Positions 1 through 12,100 of a stretch of 64,000 nt of DNA are shown here, piece after piece. The notes under the pieces were generated by a model that saw nothing but the letters and a program-made list of their open reading frames with translations, did no database searches and was not told the origin of the DNA. The position numbers were made by a program, and so were the translations under genes. The number at the start of each line of letters is the position of its first letter. The first letter of the stretch is position 1. The stretch is from Smittia aterrima (lineage: Eukaryota; Arthropoda; Insecta; Diptera; Chironomidae), in contig CP093831.1 of NCBI GenBank assembly GCA_033063855.1, positions 13,206,001-13,270,000 of the forward strand. Direction: 5' to 3'.

Positions 1-480
1 GGAGAACTTTATCACGTATGAAGGAACTTCTTTTAAGAGTTAAAGGAAAAGTTTTCCTTTTATTTTAATGGAAGAATGAATTATAAATTCAAGTTTTCTT
101 CTCACTTCTGCTCATGAGCATTCATGATTTATTATTTGCTGCTGAATATTTTAAACGAGTTTAAGTTAATTAAAGTGTATTTGTACATTTCCTTAGACGA
201 CAACTGATTGGACATTGTTTCTCGTGTAGCCGTCGAGGAGAACATGTCCAAACCTTTTTAATTGGATGCCTAAACGAGAGTGATAGAATTAATTGATTGA
301 CATGGGTTAGTCAATAAGGATTTGTTTGTAAACTCCGGAGATAATCCTTGTCCTTGAAGTACGAAAGCCTTTTCAAAGTAATCGACAAACGAAGCCTTAA
401 CACGTTGAAACATTTCACTTGTAAAATATTTTTGCTCTTCAAACTTAAGTTTTGTGTGTGCTGTTGATTGAAAAATTAAA
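1..480. other. No gene recognised
   Basis: AT-rich sequence with no exon-like or RNA-gene signal that I can support. The 98-codon reverse-strand reading frame across 270-566 has no family resemblance and is treated as chance. Confidence 0.5.
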
Positions 481-660
481 ATGAAAATATCAATCTTTTT
501 GTTGTTTAGTTTTGTCTGCCAAGCATGCTGTGAGAAAATTAATTTTCTGTCCATCGCTTTTGACAATGAAACAAATCATTTATTTCGATTGGAAACAAGA
601 ATGTTCATCAATGGAACAAATGCCATTATCAAATGCCATCTTGAGATTCACAACGAATAA
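481..660 (+). CDS. Possible small secreted protein, probably frameshifted or a relic
   Basis: An ATG at 481 in an A-rich context (attaaaATG) opens a 59-residue frame. It begins with a good signal-peptide-like segment (MKISIFLLFSFVCQACC) and holds two N-glycosylation sequons (NET, NGT) and a Cys near the end. The frame stops at 658-660. The +1 frame is open at the same place and runs on to a stop at 830-832 with protein-like composition (includes SYRFICAFDF). A one-base indel around 650-660 would join the two into about 117 residues. There is no GT-AG pair that would splice them. I do not recognise a family. It could be a young pseudogene, a sequence error, or two chance open frames. The nearest downstream AATAAA is near 1,038. 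Confidence 0.25.
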   Translation: MKISIFLLFSFVCQACCEKINFLSIAFDNETNHLFRLETRMFINGTNAIIKCHLEIHNE

Positions 661-832
661 TTCTTATCGATTCATCTGCGCTTTTGACTTTCAACTCATT
701 CAAATATCTCAGTCATTGAGTCTCAGTGATTTCAAGAGGAAGCTGAATCTGACAGACGAATACTACAAACCGTTGCATTTTTCACTTATTGTGGAAGAGC
801 GAACATCGAAAACATCAACTCTTTGGCATTAG

Positions 833-3800
833 ACGTTAGCAAAAAGCATTCGTTTTTACGAATGTTGCTGAAACAGGAAGAATTGATTTTCTACTTTAAG
901 ATTTTCTACTTACATGCGAAGGGAATTAGAGTTCATCATCTAATATGAATACTTTTTGGTTGTCCAAATATCATTAAGTTCGATTAGAGTTATTAGAAAT
1001 ATAAATCTAAAAAGTTTCAACGTTAAAAAAATATTTCAAATAAAAAGCTCGTGAAAAGCTCTAAAATATTTCTCCTTCCTTCCAAAAAGCTTCGCTTTCT
1101 CTCATGGCGCAAAATCTGGAAAATCAGCTGAAATTTCCTTGACAATGAAAACTTAAATTCAGTTGACGTTGAATTAGGTTGAAATCAACACGAACGCGAT
1201 GCCTAATAACATTTTTGGCTTGACATAATTTTCGACGACAGCGAAATTCTCAAGGAATACAAATTGATCAACTTGATTTGTTTCCGTTGATAGCAAATTT
1301 GTTTTTCATCGTCTTCTGCTTCGGGATAATTTCATTGAATATGAAGTCATTTCGCTTTTTTTTTAATAAAAGAGAGCCGAGAATTTGTTCGCCCTTGCCT
1401 TCGCTTTATGAACGTGACTGTATTCCCGGAGCAACATTTACATTTTTTATTGCAAGCTCTTCATCGCCAAATAAATATTATCATATCTATGAGCGTTAAT
1501 GTTTCGGAGAAGAAAATATCTGAGAAAACTCCTTGAAGCGAAACATTATACGCAACCAAAGTATTCTTCTCATGTCAACACCACGAAATAGAAATCGATA
1601 TATACGCGCTTTTGTTGCTCGTGCCGGAATATTTACAAATTTACCATCGAGAGTGAAGACAACAAAGCAGAACTGAAGAAGAAAAATTGAGGACGCTTTT
1701 TCATATCAAATACTATTTTAATAAGAAGTGGAAGGAGAAGGTCACTTCTTCACACAAAAGCCTGTCGTTTCTCCCCGCCCAGCTTTTAGAAACGTATCGA
1801 AATTCATTTCTCAACCTCACCCTCTGACACATGTGACAAATTTTCCTCGTGACCTAAAATCGGCTTCGAATTTTATTTTATTTCACTTATCCGACTTTTT
1901 CTCCGTCAGCGCAATCGGGGGAGCACAAAAAAATGAGTTCTACTACTTGATATAGAAAAAGATTTCGTGAATGAAAATTTGTTTTTGCCCACAAATTGAA
2001 TTTTCCCATTTCTTCTCTGCTTTGAGACTTTTTTTTTCCTTTTTCGGTGTTTCAATCTATTCGTAAACATGTAAAGTTCTTTCTCATACTTATCGTTACA
2101 TTGATAGAAGAGACCGCACATCTGACACTGTTGAGAGTATTTTTTTTGTGATGTTGTGCGAAAGGATTTTACTGTAAAGCTTACGGGATTACACTCAACT
2201 TGACCCGTTCACTTGACCAACATGAGAGAATATTCTTTAAACCTTTTTGGTCTTGATGGTGCAACTAAAGTTTTGCATTTGCTTTGATGCTATCGATCCT
2301 TGTTAAGTTTAAAGCGAAAACCGCAAACAGCTGAGTTCGTGTTTGTAGTTCAAGTAGAGAAGAACAATGTATGAAACTCGGTGATGTATGTTAGAAAATC
2401 TCGCTGTCAACATGCCAACTGAGACAAAGAGAGAAAAAGAAAAGTTTCATTCTAGTTTTATGCTTTTGTTTTCCTCTTCTGCACTCCTCACAACTTGTTT
2501 GCTCTAAGAGTTTTCTAATTTTTTTATGTTGGCATGTTATGATAGCATAAACAAAACGATCCAAATAATAATTGTCGTATAAAAGAAAAATGTATTAAAG
2601 TATTAGAGTCAGTAAGCTGGCGCTATAAAAAATCATGTTTTCGTTCTGTTGAAATGCAGTTTTGCTTGCGAATTTGTTTTACGACATTCCCTGGAATGTT
2701 ATTTGCGAGTTATGTTACGCTGTTGGCTCTCATTACGTTATTACAGCTGTTTATAAAAAACGGAAAAGTTTTTTTAAGGAGTGGAACAATGTTTCTTCTC
2801 TGTTGATGATTTTTATGGATTTATGACATTTACAGAAAGCAGATGGAATCAACGACTCGAAATACCAGAGAGAAGCCATCAAGTGTTTGAAGACTTAATT
2901 CGCATGGAAGTAATTTCGAAGCGAACTCAAGGAAAGAAGAAAATTGAAGATTAATAAACCATAACGGACAATAAGGTGGCACGCTGAGCAACATGGAAAA
3001 AAATTCCGAATATTTACCGGTGACGAGGCTTGTGTTGTTGAAAGGAATTTTTCGCTATTCGCTTTTTTCAATGAGACTTTTTTCTGACTCTAAACTTCTC
3101 GGCTAACTATCTTAGAACTTGCTTTGGCTTTGAAACTTTCGGATTCTTGCAGCGAAAACTCCATAAAAAAACAATAAGAGCTTTTATTTCCTCGTTTCGC
3201 ATGTAAATTCGAAGGGTATCAGCTAATATCAAACCTTGATTAGATTAACAAATTCCGAACATTCTTCGCTAAAAATATCGATATTCATGAAGATAGAAAT
3301 GCGATGTAGAAGAACTTTCTCAAGATCTCAATAAACAACTTAAAGAAACTGAGAAAATTACCAGGAAATAAATACTTTGACTGTTAACGAGTCGACTTGT
3401 TATACCATTTCTGTTTGATCTACGATTGCGAAGGATTCTTCAAGTTTTCCTATTACTCCTTCTGTCACTTCCAGAGAAAATGTAACTTGAAATACTTTCC
3501 AGAGAAAAGCTTTTCAATTCCGCTTTCTCGCTTTAATCTGTTGTTTAATTACAACGCGACATAAAAATTTTATTCTCTCTCTACGCTATCCCGTTTAACT
3601 CAGAAATAATAGCTCGACGAGGTGTTGTTCAAGTATTCCAACTGCACACACGTTCATAGCATTAAAGTGTCGCACATTTGTTAGGGTAGAGAAGAAGAGA
3701 ATAGCAGTCGATTACACCAGCTATTCATGTTCTCCTTCCATCGTTTGACTTCATGTAATGAAGCACCTTTTCGTGCCCGAAAATTGTTTGCATTTTTCCA

Positions 3801-5084
3801 CCGGCTGCTGCTGTTGTTTGTTACATATTTCTCTTTTGAACACTCTTTCTCGTCCTCACTCATGACTTTATTAGGTGTTTATTTATCAGAGAGGCAACTC
3901 CAGCAAGAAATTCCTTTCTCAACACCGAGAGAAAAGGAAAAATGAGTAAGCACAGTCATGTAGACACGTTTATCTGTGGGAAACATCAAGTATCAACTGC
4001 AATGCAGCAAAGCTGGTCGGAAAGCGCTAAAATTAAAATATACTGCGACTCGTCGGTCATACTAATGCTCAATGTTTGATGAAGGTTTGCTGGCGGGCAG
4101 GCTGCAGCTTTTGAAATTGAAATTCCCCTCTTTGGCTCGGCTTTTAATTTATTGAGCGTAATTGCTCTTAAAACTGAAGCTGCTCATGATATTTACAAGC
4201 AGTTCGTTTTCATTTGAATTTTTCTTTTTTTCATTCATTGTGGTTCCCGAAACTCTTTTTTTCCATTTAAAGTTTTAGTTGAAAGCTTCGTTGCTTGTTT
4301 AATTTCCATTAATTGTGAGATCCTAAAGTGTTTTCCAGCCACAAACCTCCAACACGGTTGCCATTTCCTCATCGCTCCACTAATTCGAGTTAATGCATTA
4401 ATTATGAGCTCTCATTTTGCGACGGATTGATATCAAAGCGAAATGAACATTAAAGGGGTTGGAGCGATATGAGTGAAACCAATTAATATTTAATTCCGCT
4501 TTAAAGGAGATTGACGAAGTTTTGCCAAGTAAAGAGAAACAGAAATAAATTAATTTGTTCCCTTTTTGTTGTTCTATTCGTTGATGTCGCGATAAAAAGA
4601 AAGAGAAGCGCGGAGAACACAAAATGAGAACAAAATCTAATTTCCATCGTTGTTTGTTATACTGTCGAGAGAGAAAAAAAAATAAACTGTGGCATTAAGA
4701 AAGGATATCTCAACGTAATTTACGATCATGGAATTAAGATAAGAAAATATGTTTGCGCTTTAAGTGATAGGAAACCTTTCATCTTCTGTCGCAGGCTCTT
4801 CTTCTCCCTTCTCGTTTTCTGAGGATTATGTAAAGTGTTTCATACGCGCTGCTTAAACACGCCGTGATTACATTTTTTCGAGACGACGACGTCGACGCAA
4901 CATTCATTAGCTATCTGTTCTCGCTTTCCTGCCTTCTTTCATCGCTTTCTCTGTGACACAAGAAGCGAGAAATCTGTTTACATCTTATGCAAATACATTT
5001 TGATGTTTACAGGTATGTTCACAAAACAAGGATAATTCAACATCATTTATCAAAAAAATATGTACAAGCGGGGCTATGCTCGGG
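833..5084. other. No gene recognised
   Basis: No coding exon, tRNA or mobile element can be supported here. Open frames are at most about 75 codons, are scattered on both strands, and show no domain motifs. Confidence 0.5.
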
Positions 5085-5093
5085 TATATAAAG
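5085..5093 (+). promoter_or_regulatory. TATA-box-like element with a 74-codon ORF downstream
   Basis: TATATAAAG follows a GC-richer stretch (gcggggctatgctcggg). An ATG at 5,130 opens a 74-codon frame ending at 5,354. Its product has no signal peptide or recognised motif, I see no TCAGT-type initiator 30 bases downstream, and no AATAAA lies close after the stop. TATA-like strings are common in AT-rich DNA, so this is only a candidate. Confidence 0.2.
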
Positions 5094-6068
5094 ATGTGTT
5101 TAATGTGACAAGAAGAAGGGAAAAAGTTCATGCGATGCGAAAAGTTTAAGGGCTTTACTTTCATTACGTTTTCCCTGTTGAGACATCATGATGGAAATGA
5201 AGAAGAGAATGAACGAAAATCAAGAAATATTGTCTCTCTCTCTGTCTTAGTCAATAGCTTTCAATGCTTTCATGTGTTGATTCTATTTGTTGCGAAATGT
5301 AATTTAATTTATATCAAGCCGCATTGTTTGATGAAAACCGCAGACGGAGAGTGAAGCTATGAAGTTCTTTCTCTAGAAATGTAATTTCGTTGATGTCCTT
5401 GGGCAAAAATGAGTTTTTATCGAGATTGGCTTCTGCGAAAGAAAACTTTTATTGAAATGAAAAATTAACAACTTTGCGCTCCAATTTAGCAATCTCGGAT
5501 TAAGTTTTAAAGCTTGGGGTTAGTTCGTGTATGACTTTTAAGGAATTTTTTTTTGACAAAACTTATTTCCATAATCAACTCTTTTCCCTTTTAATGTGGA
5601 AGTAAACGCAGAAGTTTGTGGCATAACTTTCAAGCTGCTTAACTCAAATGGAATTTGCCTGAGGCAGCCTCAAATCGACAACACTTCGCACGCTCTAATT
5701 ATAACGTTAGAGCATTTTAATTCCAAAATAGCGAGATCATGAAAGTTTTTAATGAAAAAGTTTACGTTCACCTCGAGGAAGACGATTCCTCTTCTCCAGT
5801 TCCTCGCATTTTCCATGACGAACGAAAGATTAAATATTAAAAAACTTTTTTTTTCCCTTCGTTCACCATCAGAATAAAGCAGACTTTGTAGAAAATTGAA
5901 TTATATTAAACGTATGATGAAGAATTTCTCCCGCTAGAATAAATGAAATTTCCGATGAACTTTTTTATTCAGCCTTGACGAAGAGCGAGCTTTGTGCCTC
6001 AATTTACATCGCATTTGGGACTGTTCACTGAGTAAGTTACTATCAAGGGAGTGCAAAGGAGGAGTAGG

Positions 6069-6103
6069 TATATAAAAGGAAGGATATACATGATATGTCA
6101 CTT
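6069..6103 (+). promoter_or_regulatory. Orphan TATA + initiator-like pair
   Basis: TATATAAAAGG at 6,069-6,079 is followed by TCACTT at 6,098-6,103. The A of the initiator lies 31 bases after the first T of the TATA box, which is normal insect core-promoter spacing. The first downstream ATG (about 6,169) opens only a 10-codon frame. No gene is recognised downstream, so this may drive a non-coding transcript, a distant 5' exon, or be chance. Confidence 0.25.
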
Positions 6104-9100
6104 ATTCCGATCGGAAACGAGTTCTTCATAATCGAATAAAAGCTTCCGAGAATTTTTCAAGATTTTCATGAAAGGATTTTTTTTTCTACGAAATTACTAA
6201 ACTGTCCCTTAGAAATAAAAGTTCAAGATCAAAATTTCTGTTCGTGGGTGTTTTAATGTCCGCAATCTAACATTCCACGAGAGCTGCGACGCAGAAATGG
6301 TGAAATGCTGTTCATTAAAAAAATATATAAATTAACATAATTTCAGTCAATTAGGAAGAGAAACAGTTCGACCATATAAATATCCTGTTAAAACCCATTC
6401 ATTATGGTTATGAACAAAATGTAAAGTAATAATTAAACTTCCTCGAAAGTTAATGGACTCCAAATTACAGGGTTTTTGAGTGAAGTGAGTTGGAGACTTT
6501 TGAATCAAACGTAAATTGCTTAATTTATACATTTGATTAAAGAGGCTGCTGTTTGGATGTCCTCGGGTTGATGAAAGAGTTGAATAATTTACAAGTTTTG
6601 CTTTGTTTCTTGTCGCTCGTTTTCAATAGTTTGACACCAGGTTGATTTTACTGCCGAATTAATGTCGAGTGGCGCGGCAAATAAAATTTCCATCCATAAA
6701 TTCGCCTGAGCATTGCTTGTATTAGCGCCTGGAGTAGTGTTTTAATCTTCTGTTCATTGGATCGTAGCACGCAAGGGGGAAATCAAGTTGAAGAACGTTG
6801 AAGGTCGTCAAGGGTAACAAACGACGCTCGGGACCCTTCTGGATTGAGGAACGAAAGAAAGTTACTTCGAAAAGAGTTTCTAAGTGGATGTAAAACAAAT
6901 TTTTATGAGGGATCAACATCAAAAGTTCATCCGCCCGCAATCAACTGTAAAAACTAACTCAGATAATCACAAAAGTTGCGCTTGGCGTTTGACATGAAAC
7001 ACTCTTCTATCAAAATTCTTTTTGCTTTCACTCGTCAAATGAATTTTAATGTCTATTAATGACAATAAAATTGCCTCAGCTCAATGCAGCGTGTTGGCTA
7101 AAAGCTGCTCATTTCCCACTGAACAAAATGAAGGGATAAGCGAACGATATAAATGCAGGATACGGTCGAACAAGAAGCGAGAATCAGATTGCTGTTTATG
7201 GGCTTTAGTGAACCGATTAGAACTGTCCTGTCCTATTTTCCTCCACAAGTCTCGAACATTATCAACGGAAACATTCGATAATGTTCATCATTTCGAATGA
7301 AATTGCGTGACTGGCGATTATAAGTTTATGTTGAGGGCGTCCAAGAAAATTGTTAGCTTCTGTCACTGATATTTAGCAAAGCCTTTCGATACTCTCATAC
7401 CTCCCACACCACTCACCTACGAAGACATAAGAAGCGAGTCTTGTTAAAACTTTAATGACATTGGACATAAAACAAGGCTTCGTTGGCGATATCAGAGAAT
7501 ATTTTATTGTCCTTTGGACATTTTATGACGCCCCGAGTACGAAAATGGCTTTCACACTTGACGGATGATATCTTCCGGAGATTTGTTTTGTGGCTGAAAA
7601 CGAGACCATTATTCAACCACCCACAGCCTCTCTTCCCCGTCCATTAGAGGGGAGAGCGAGATTTCTATTTGGTGAAATGTAAGAAGGAGAGAACTTGAAC
7701 TCAGTCGAATGGAAATGGCGACTACTCTTGAAAACTCTTCCACATGACTTGAGCTTATAAAATTGAAATAAAGTTATATCGGCTTAAAACGAAAGCTCAA
7801 TCGAGCTGATCAGAATTTATTGTTTTAAAATATTTATTCAATTTTTATTTCATCGAAAGTTTATGTTTAAAATGTTGAGCTGGCGAAGAGTCAGAATGAA
7901 TAAAGCTTCGACCCGGAAATCAAATCGTTAAATCATCGTTTGCCGGTCGACGAGAACTCGAAGAGGGTAGAGCAAGGAAATAATAAAATAAATCAATTCA
8001 ATTTCTGTTCTCTGCCTCACTGCTGCGGTTTTGTACGTTAATAGTTTCGAAAGATAATCAGAAATAAATTGGAGGTGATTTATTATTTTGGCTTGTGAAT
8101 CATTCAATTCCTCGTCGAACATTCACCGCGTGAAATTTTCATCCGACAAGCTATCTTGTGTTCATCGTTCAACGAGTGAATCGAATTTGTTGCTGTCTCG
8201 ACAAACTCTGCAAAGAGCTTTATTGAAAACTTTAGTCGAGAGTTTAAACTGAGAAGTAGAGTGATCTTGGAAAAGTGGAGAGGGTCGAGTGAGGGAAGTT
8301 TTTTCTTGGCTTGAAAACTTTTTAACGAACTCAATTTAATTAAGGAATAAAGTGTGGCTCGAAAAGAGAAGCGACGGAAGAACTGATTATTATGCTTTTA
8401 TCACTGAAACTCTTTGAGATCCCCTGAAATCATTTTTAAAGTTGAGAAAAAAAAATGTCAAAGTAGGACAAGCTCCAAAAGACCTTTTGAGTCGTAAAGC
8501 TAAGCAATGTCCGTTTCGTTTGAAACTCATTTGCTTTAGCTCCCTCTCATCTTTCCCTATTTGCTTTTTTTTCAAGGGGAAGTCATCGTTTGAAGCAACG
8601 ACGGGGAGAGAGATGACGATAAAAAACAATTACCGACTCGAAATAATTTACCTTTTCATAAAAACGAGAAATTATTCAAGCGTTTTTATCTCTTTCCAAA
8701 AATATGAGCAAGAAGGAGAAGAAGAACACAAATTCTAAAGCGGATTCGTTTGTTTGTGGCCGGATTGCATTTGCAAACGAAAAAATATTAAACCTCTGCT
8801 TTTCATTTGAAAAAGCGTAATTAAGATTCCGAATAATAAATTTTTCATGCGAAGTCAAGCAAAGAGGATTCAATTACCGTACCACAAACTACCTAAACAT
8901 ATTAACGAGAGGGAAAAAGGTTCAAGTGAGGGCACTCGCAGAAATGAAAATAATTTATGCAGCCACAAATATTTATGTTTTAATTGAAAACATTTTTAAT
9001 TCACTGAATTGAATTTCAGTCTCTCTCCCTCAATCAAAACTGAATGAAACTCATTTTAATTTGTATTGAAGAAATATTTTACTGACTTTCAAAGGAAAAA

Positions 9101-12100
9101 GTTTCAAATTTAAAATCAACAGAAATTTAATATTTCAATAACTTTTATTTGTAAGCATATTACTTCATATTTCTGCTTTGAAAGTACTTGAGCTTGTTCC
9201 GTAAAGTTGTAATTTTACAAACTTAGAGAGTTCACTTTTGACGTTTTTGCCTCCATCATCGAACAAATTAAATTTAATACTCTTCATTTTCAAAGTTTTA
9301 TCAAACATATTTTGAAAATTTGAGCTCTAAACTTTTATGAACAAATATTTTTATAATGTTCAAATGAAATTTCAGATTTAAATTCTAAATTTATTTCATG
9401 TTTCTAGTCAACAGCCTTGGGGATGAAATATCATTGAAGCATGAAAGCTTCTCTGTCTTTGTGTCTCGTTTCTAGGGAAACTAATGAATTGAAATCCTAA
9501 ATATACAAATATCTTGGAAGATACAAATACATTTCCAACTGACGAAAGTTCCGACAGAATATTCTAAAGATTCGTCAAATACATGAGTTTCTTCATTCAT
9601 AGAATTTTAATATGCTTTTCAATTTTGGCAAGAAAACTTTTAGCCATTCAAACTTTCCCATAAGTCTTGAAAGTTTTCGACTTCACAGAAGAATGAGTGC
9701 AAGTGGCTCTTGAGAGTTAGGAAAGCTCCCAAATTCTTGTTGTTACACAATTGTTAAAACATATTCGAAAGGAAAGTTTCTGTAAGCAAGACCCGAAAAA
9801 ACAATCTGTTTAGGGAAGTTTAACGTTGCATTTACGACAGAGCTTACATCCCATTTATGATTTATTCACACGCGAATGCAAATAAAACGGGCTTTACAGC
9901 TCTTCTCTTTCGAAGGATTTGACAACAACGCAGACACACTCAAGTTGGAATTTAACAGCAGTAAATTTTATACTGAGATTAGAAATAAAATACGCACACA
10001 CGCCACTCTGTCGCTGTCTTCTTTGCTGCATCGTGAACTCAACGAGCGAGATTTACTAGCTTTGATGTGAAAGAATATCGTAAAACTCGTCTTCGCCGTC
10101 GTCAGCGAGACTCGTCTCATTTTAGTCGTCGATGCACATTTTATAAATGCTTTCTAAATGAGAAGAAGCTTCACGAGGGACGAAGAGCGACAATGAACAC
10201 AAATTAAATTCACCTTACAATTTTCCTAAAGAATGAGCATCAACAAAAAGTCTTCGACGGAATTCTCTTTTTGGCAATCGCGTGCATTGCTGAGCATAAA
10301 GCATTCAGTGACTTCGAAGCGTGAAATCTAATTGAAGCTATTGCAATGGCAAATCATCGCAAAGTTAAAGTTCATCAACCTCAAAAATTTTCAAATTAAA
10401 GTGATGGAGTCGTTCGTGAACTACGTTGAAAAATTCGAAGTTCCCTTTATTTGAAAATTAACAGGAAGGTCGAGCTTCACTTTTTTACCAAATACTTCAC
10501 GTCCATTCCACAAAAGTTTGAAAACATATTTGTATGAAAGTTTCCTCTTTGCACTCAAATACTTCCATTCAAGCTTTTTTGTTATGTTGTTCCCTCGTGT
10601 TTCAAAAGATTCATTTTGTTGAAATTTGACTGACATTGAACTGACATTTTGATTTCTCGCTATGAACGCAAAGAACAGAAAGTGAAATTAAAGGCTTATG
10701 ACATGTTCTGTCGGAATGCGGAGCATTTGTGAAACGTTCTAATTACCAAGAGAAAGTTTCACAGTTCACGTTACCAGTTTGACATCGAGTTTCACGTGAA
10801 TTTCTGTGTTTGTGGTTACGAGAATGAAAATGGTTGTAAGACTATTTTTAGTTTGGATATTTCATTCACAACTGAATAACGGCCTTAAGGCATAAACGTC
10901 AATTCCTTGACGAAGATGCTTCCTGATTTCTGTGAAGTCGGTGCGTCCCGTTGCTTCCTTAATCAAAATTGATTCTCTTTTCCAACAACAATACGCGATG
11001 CCTAAGGCATCACGCCTTCAATCACATGTCAAGTGTTTTTTTTTTGCGAGAGGAAATTAATTCTTACGACGACGCGTCAAAACTGATAGATGAAGTAATT
11101 TGACGATGATCAGCAAGGAAACCCAATGAACCGCATGAACTTTCTTCAACGTTTTTTTAGAGAGATTTGCAAAAGCATTCACCACGAGCCAAAAATTTGA
11201 TTAGAACTCATTCATGTGTTTCGTGAAAAAAGTTTTTCTTCCAAGTCATGAAGCTCTCAACAAAATTTGTTTATCAAGTTTCCAACCGCTTTCCCTCAAA
11301 CGAGGTTACGTCGCATTTAAACGGTTCCATGAATATTTTAAAGCAAAAATTATTATGCTCGTCATGAAAATTATTGAGTAACGTTGTAAGGAAAGCAAAA
11401 AAAAAACGTCAAGCACATTTCGTGTTTAAGATCATTTCATGTTTCAACAAAACTTTTATCCGAAGAGATTTTCTGAATGCTTCAAATTCTCATTAGTAGG
11501 AATTTGTTCAAAAGTCGTTCAGCAACAAATGCTGCTTGTGCTGCTGCTTAGTTAACCCCAAAAGCCAATAAAACTTAATGAAACTTTCATTGCAACTATG
11601 ATCATAATCTTTTGTCCTCGAACGCTAAGGGAAATTCCGAATTCGATTGGAGCTAAATGAATTCAGAAATTCAATCGCATTTTAATTTGCACGCCTTGCA
11701 TAATAGTTGCTTAATTGGGAATTCATTGTTTCAACAATTCGGTTCGAGTGTGTGCTTGCAATGACCAATTGGACATTTTGTGCCACTGTCGGTCGTCGAT
11801 AGAGTGAGAAATAAAAGTATTTTGTGAAACCTCGCTTTGGAAATTAATTTTCGGTGATTTTTGCGAAAAAATTAATATGCCGAGCGTGCACTTTGCGCGA
11901 CGTGAACTCGTGAAACCTGCGACGAGGTTGTTTTAATGGGAATAGTCCAACCTGTTAACCGACAGCGAACATAATCCTTTTTCGAGCTAAAATTGCATAA
12001 ATTTAATGAGTGAGCGATTTATGGTTTAAGTGGAGTTGGAAAGATTTATAACAATGGCAGTGGTGACGCAAATCGGCAGCGGAGCGGAGGTGAGCAGGGT

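Noticed and set aside
10993..11005. 13-mer acgcgatgcctaa shared with 1194-1206, and a related 14-mer in inverse orientation near 63,408
   Set aside because: Shared 13-14-mers are expected many times by chance in a 64-kb window. There is no extended similarity, so no mobile element can be claimed.
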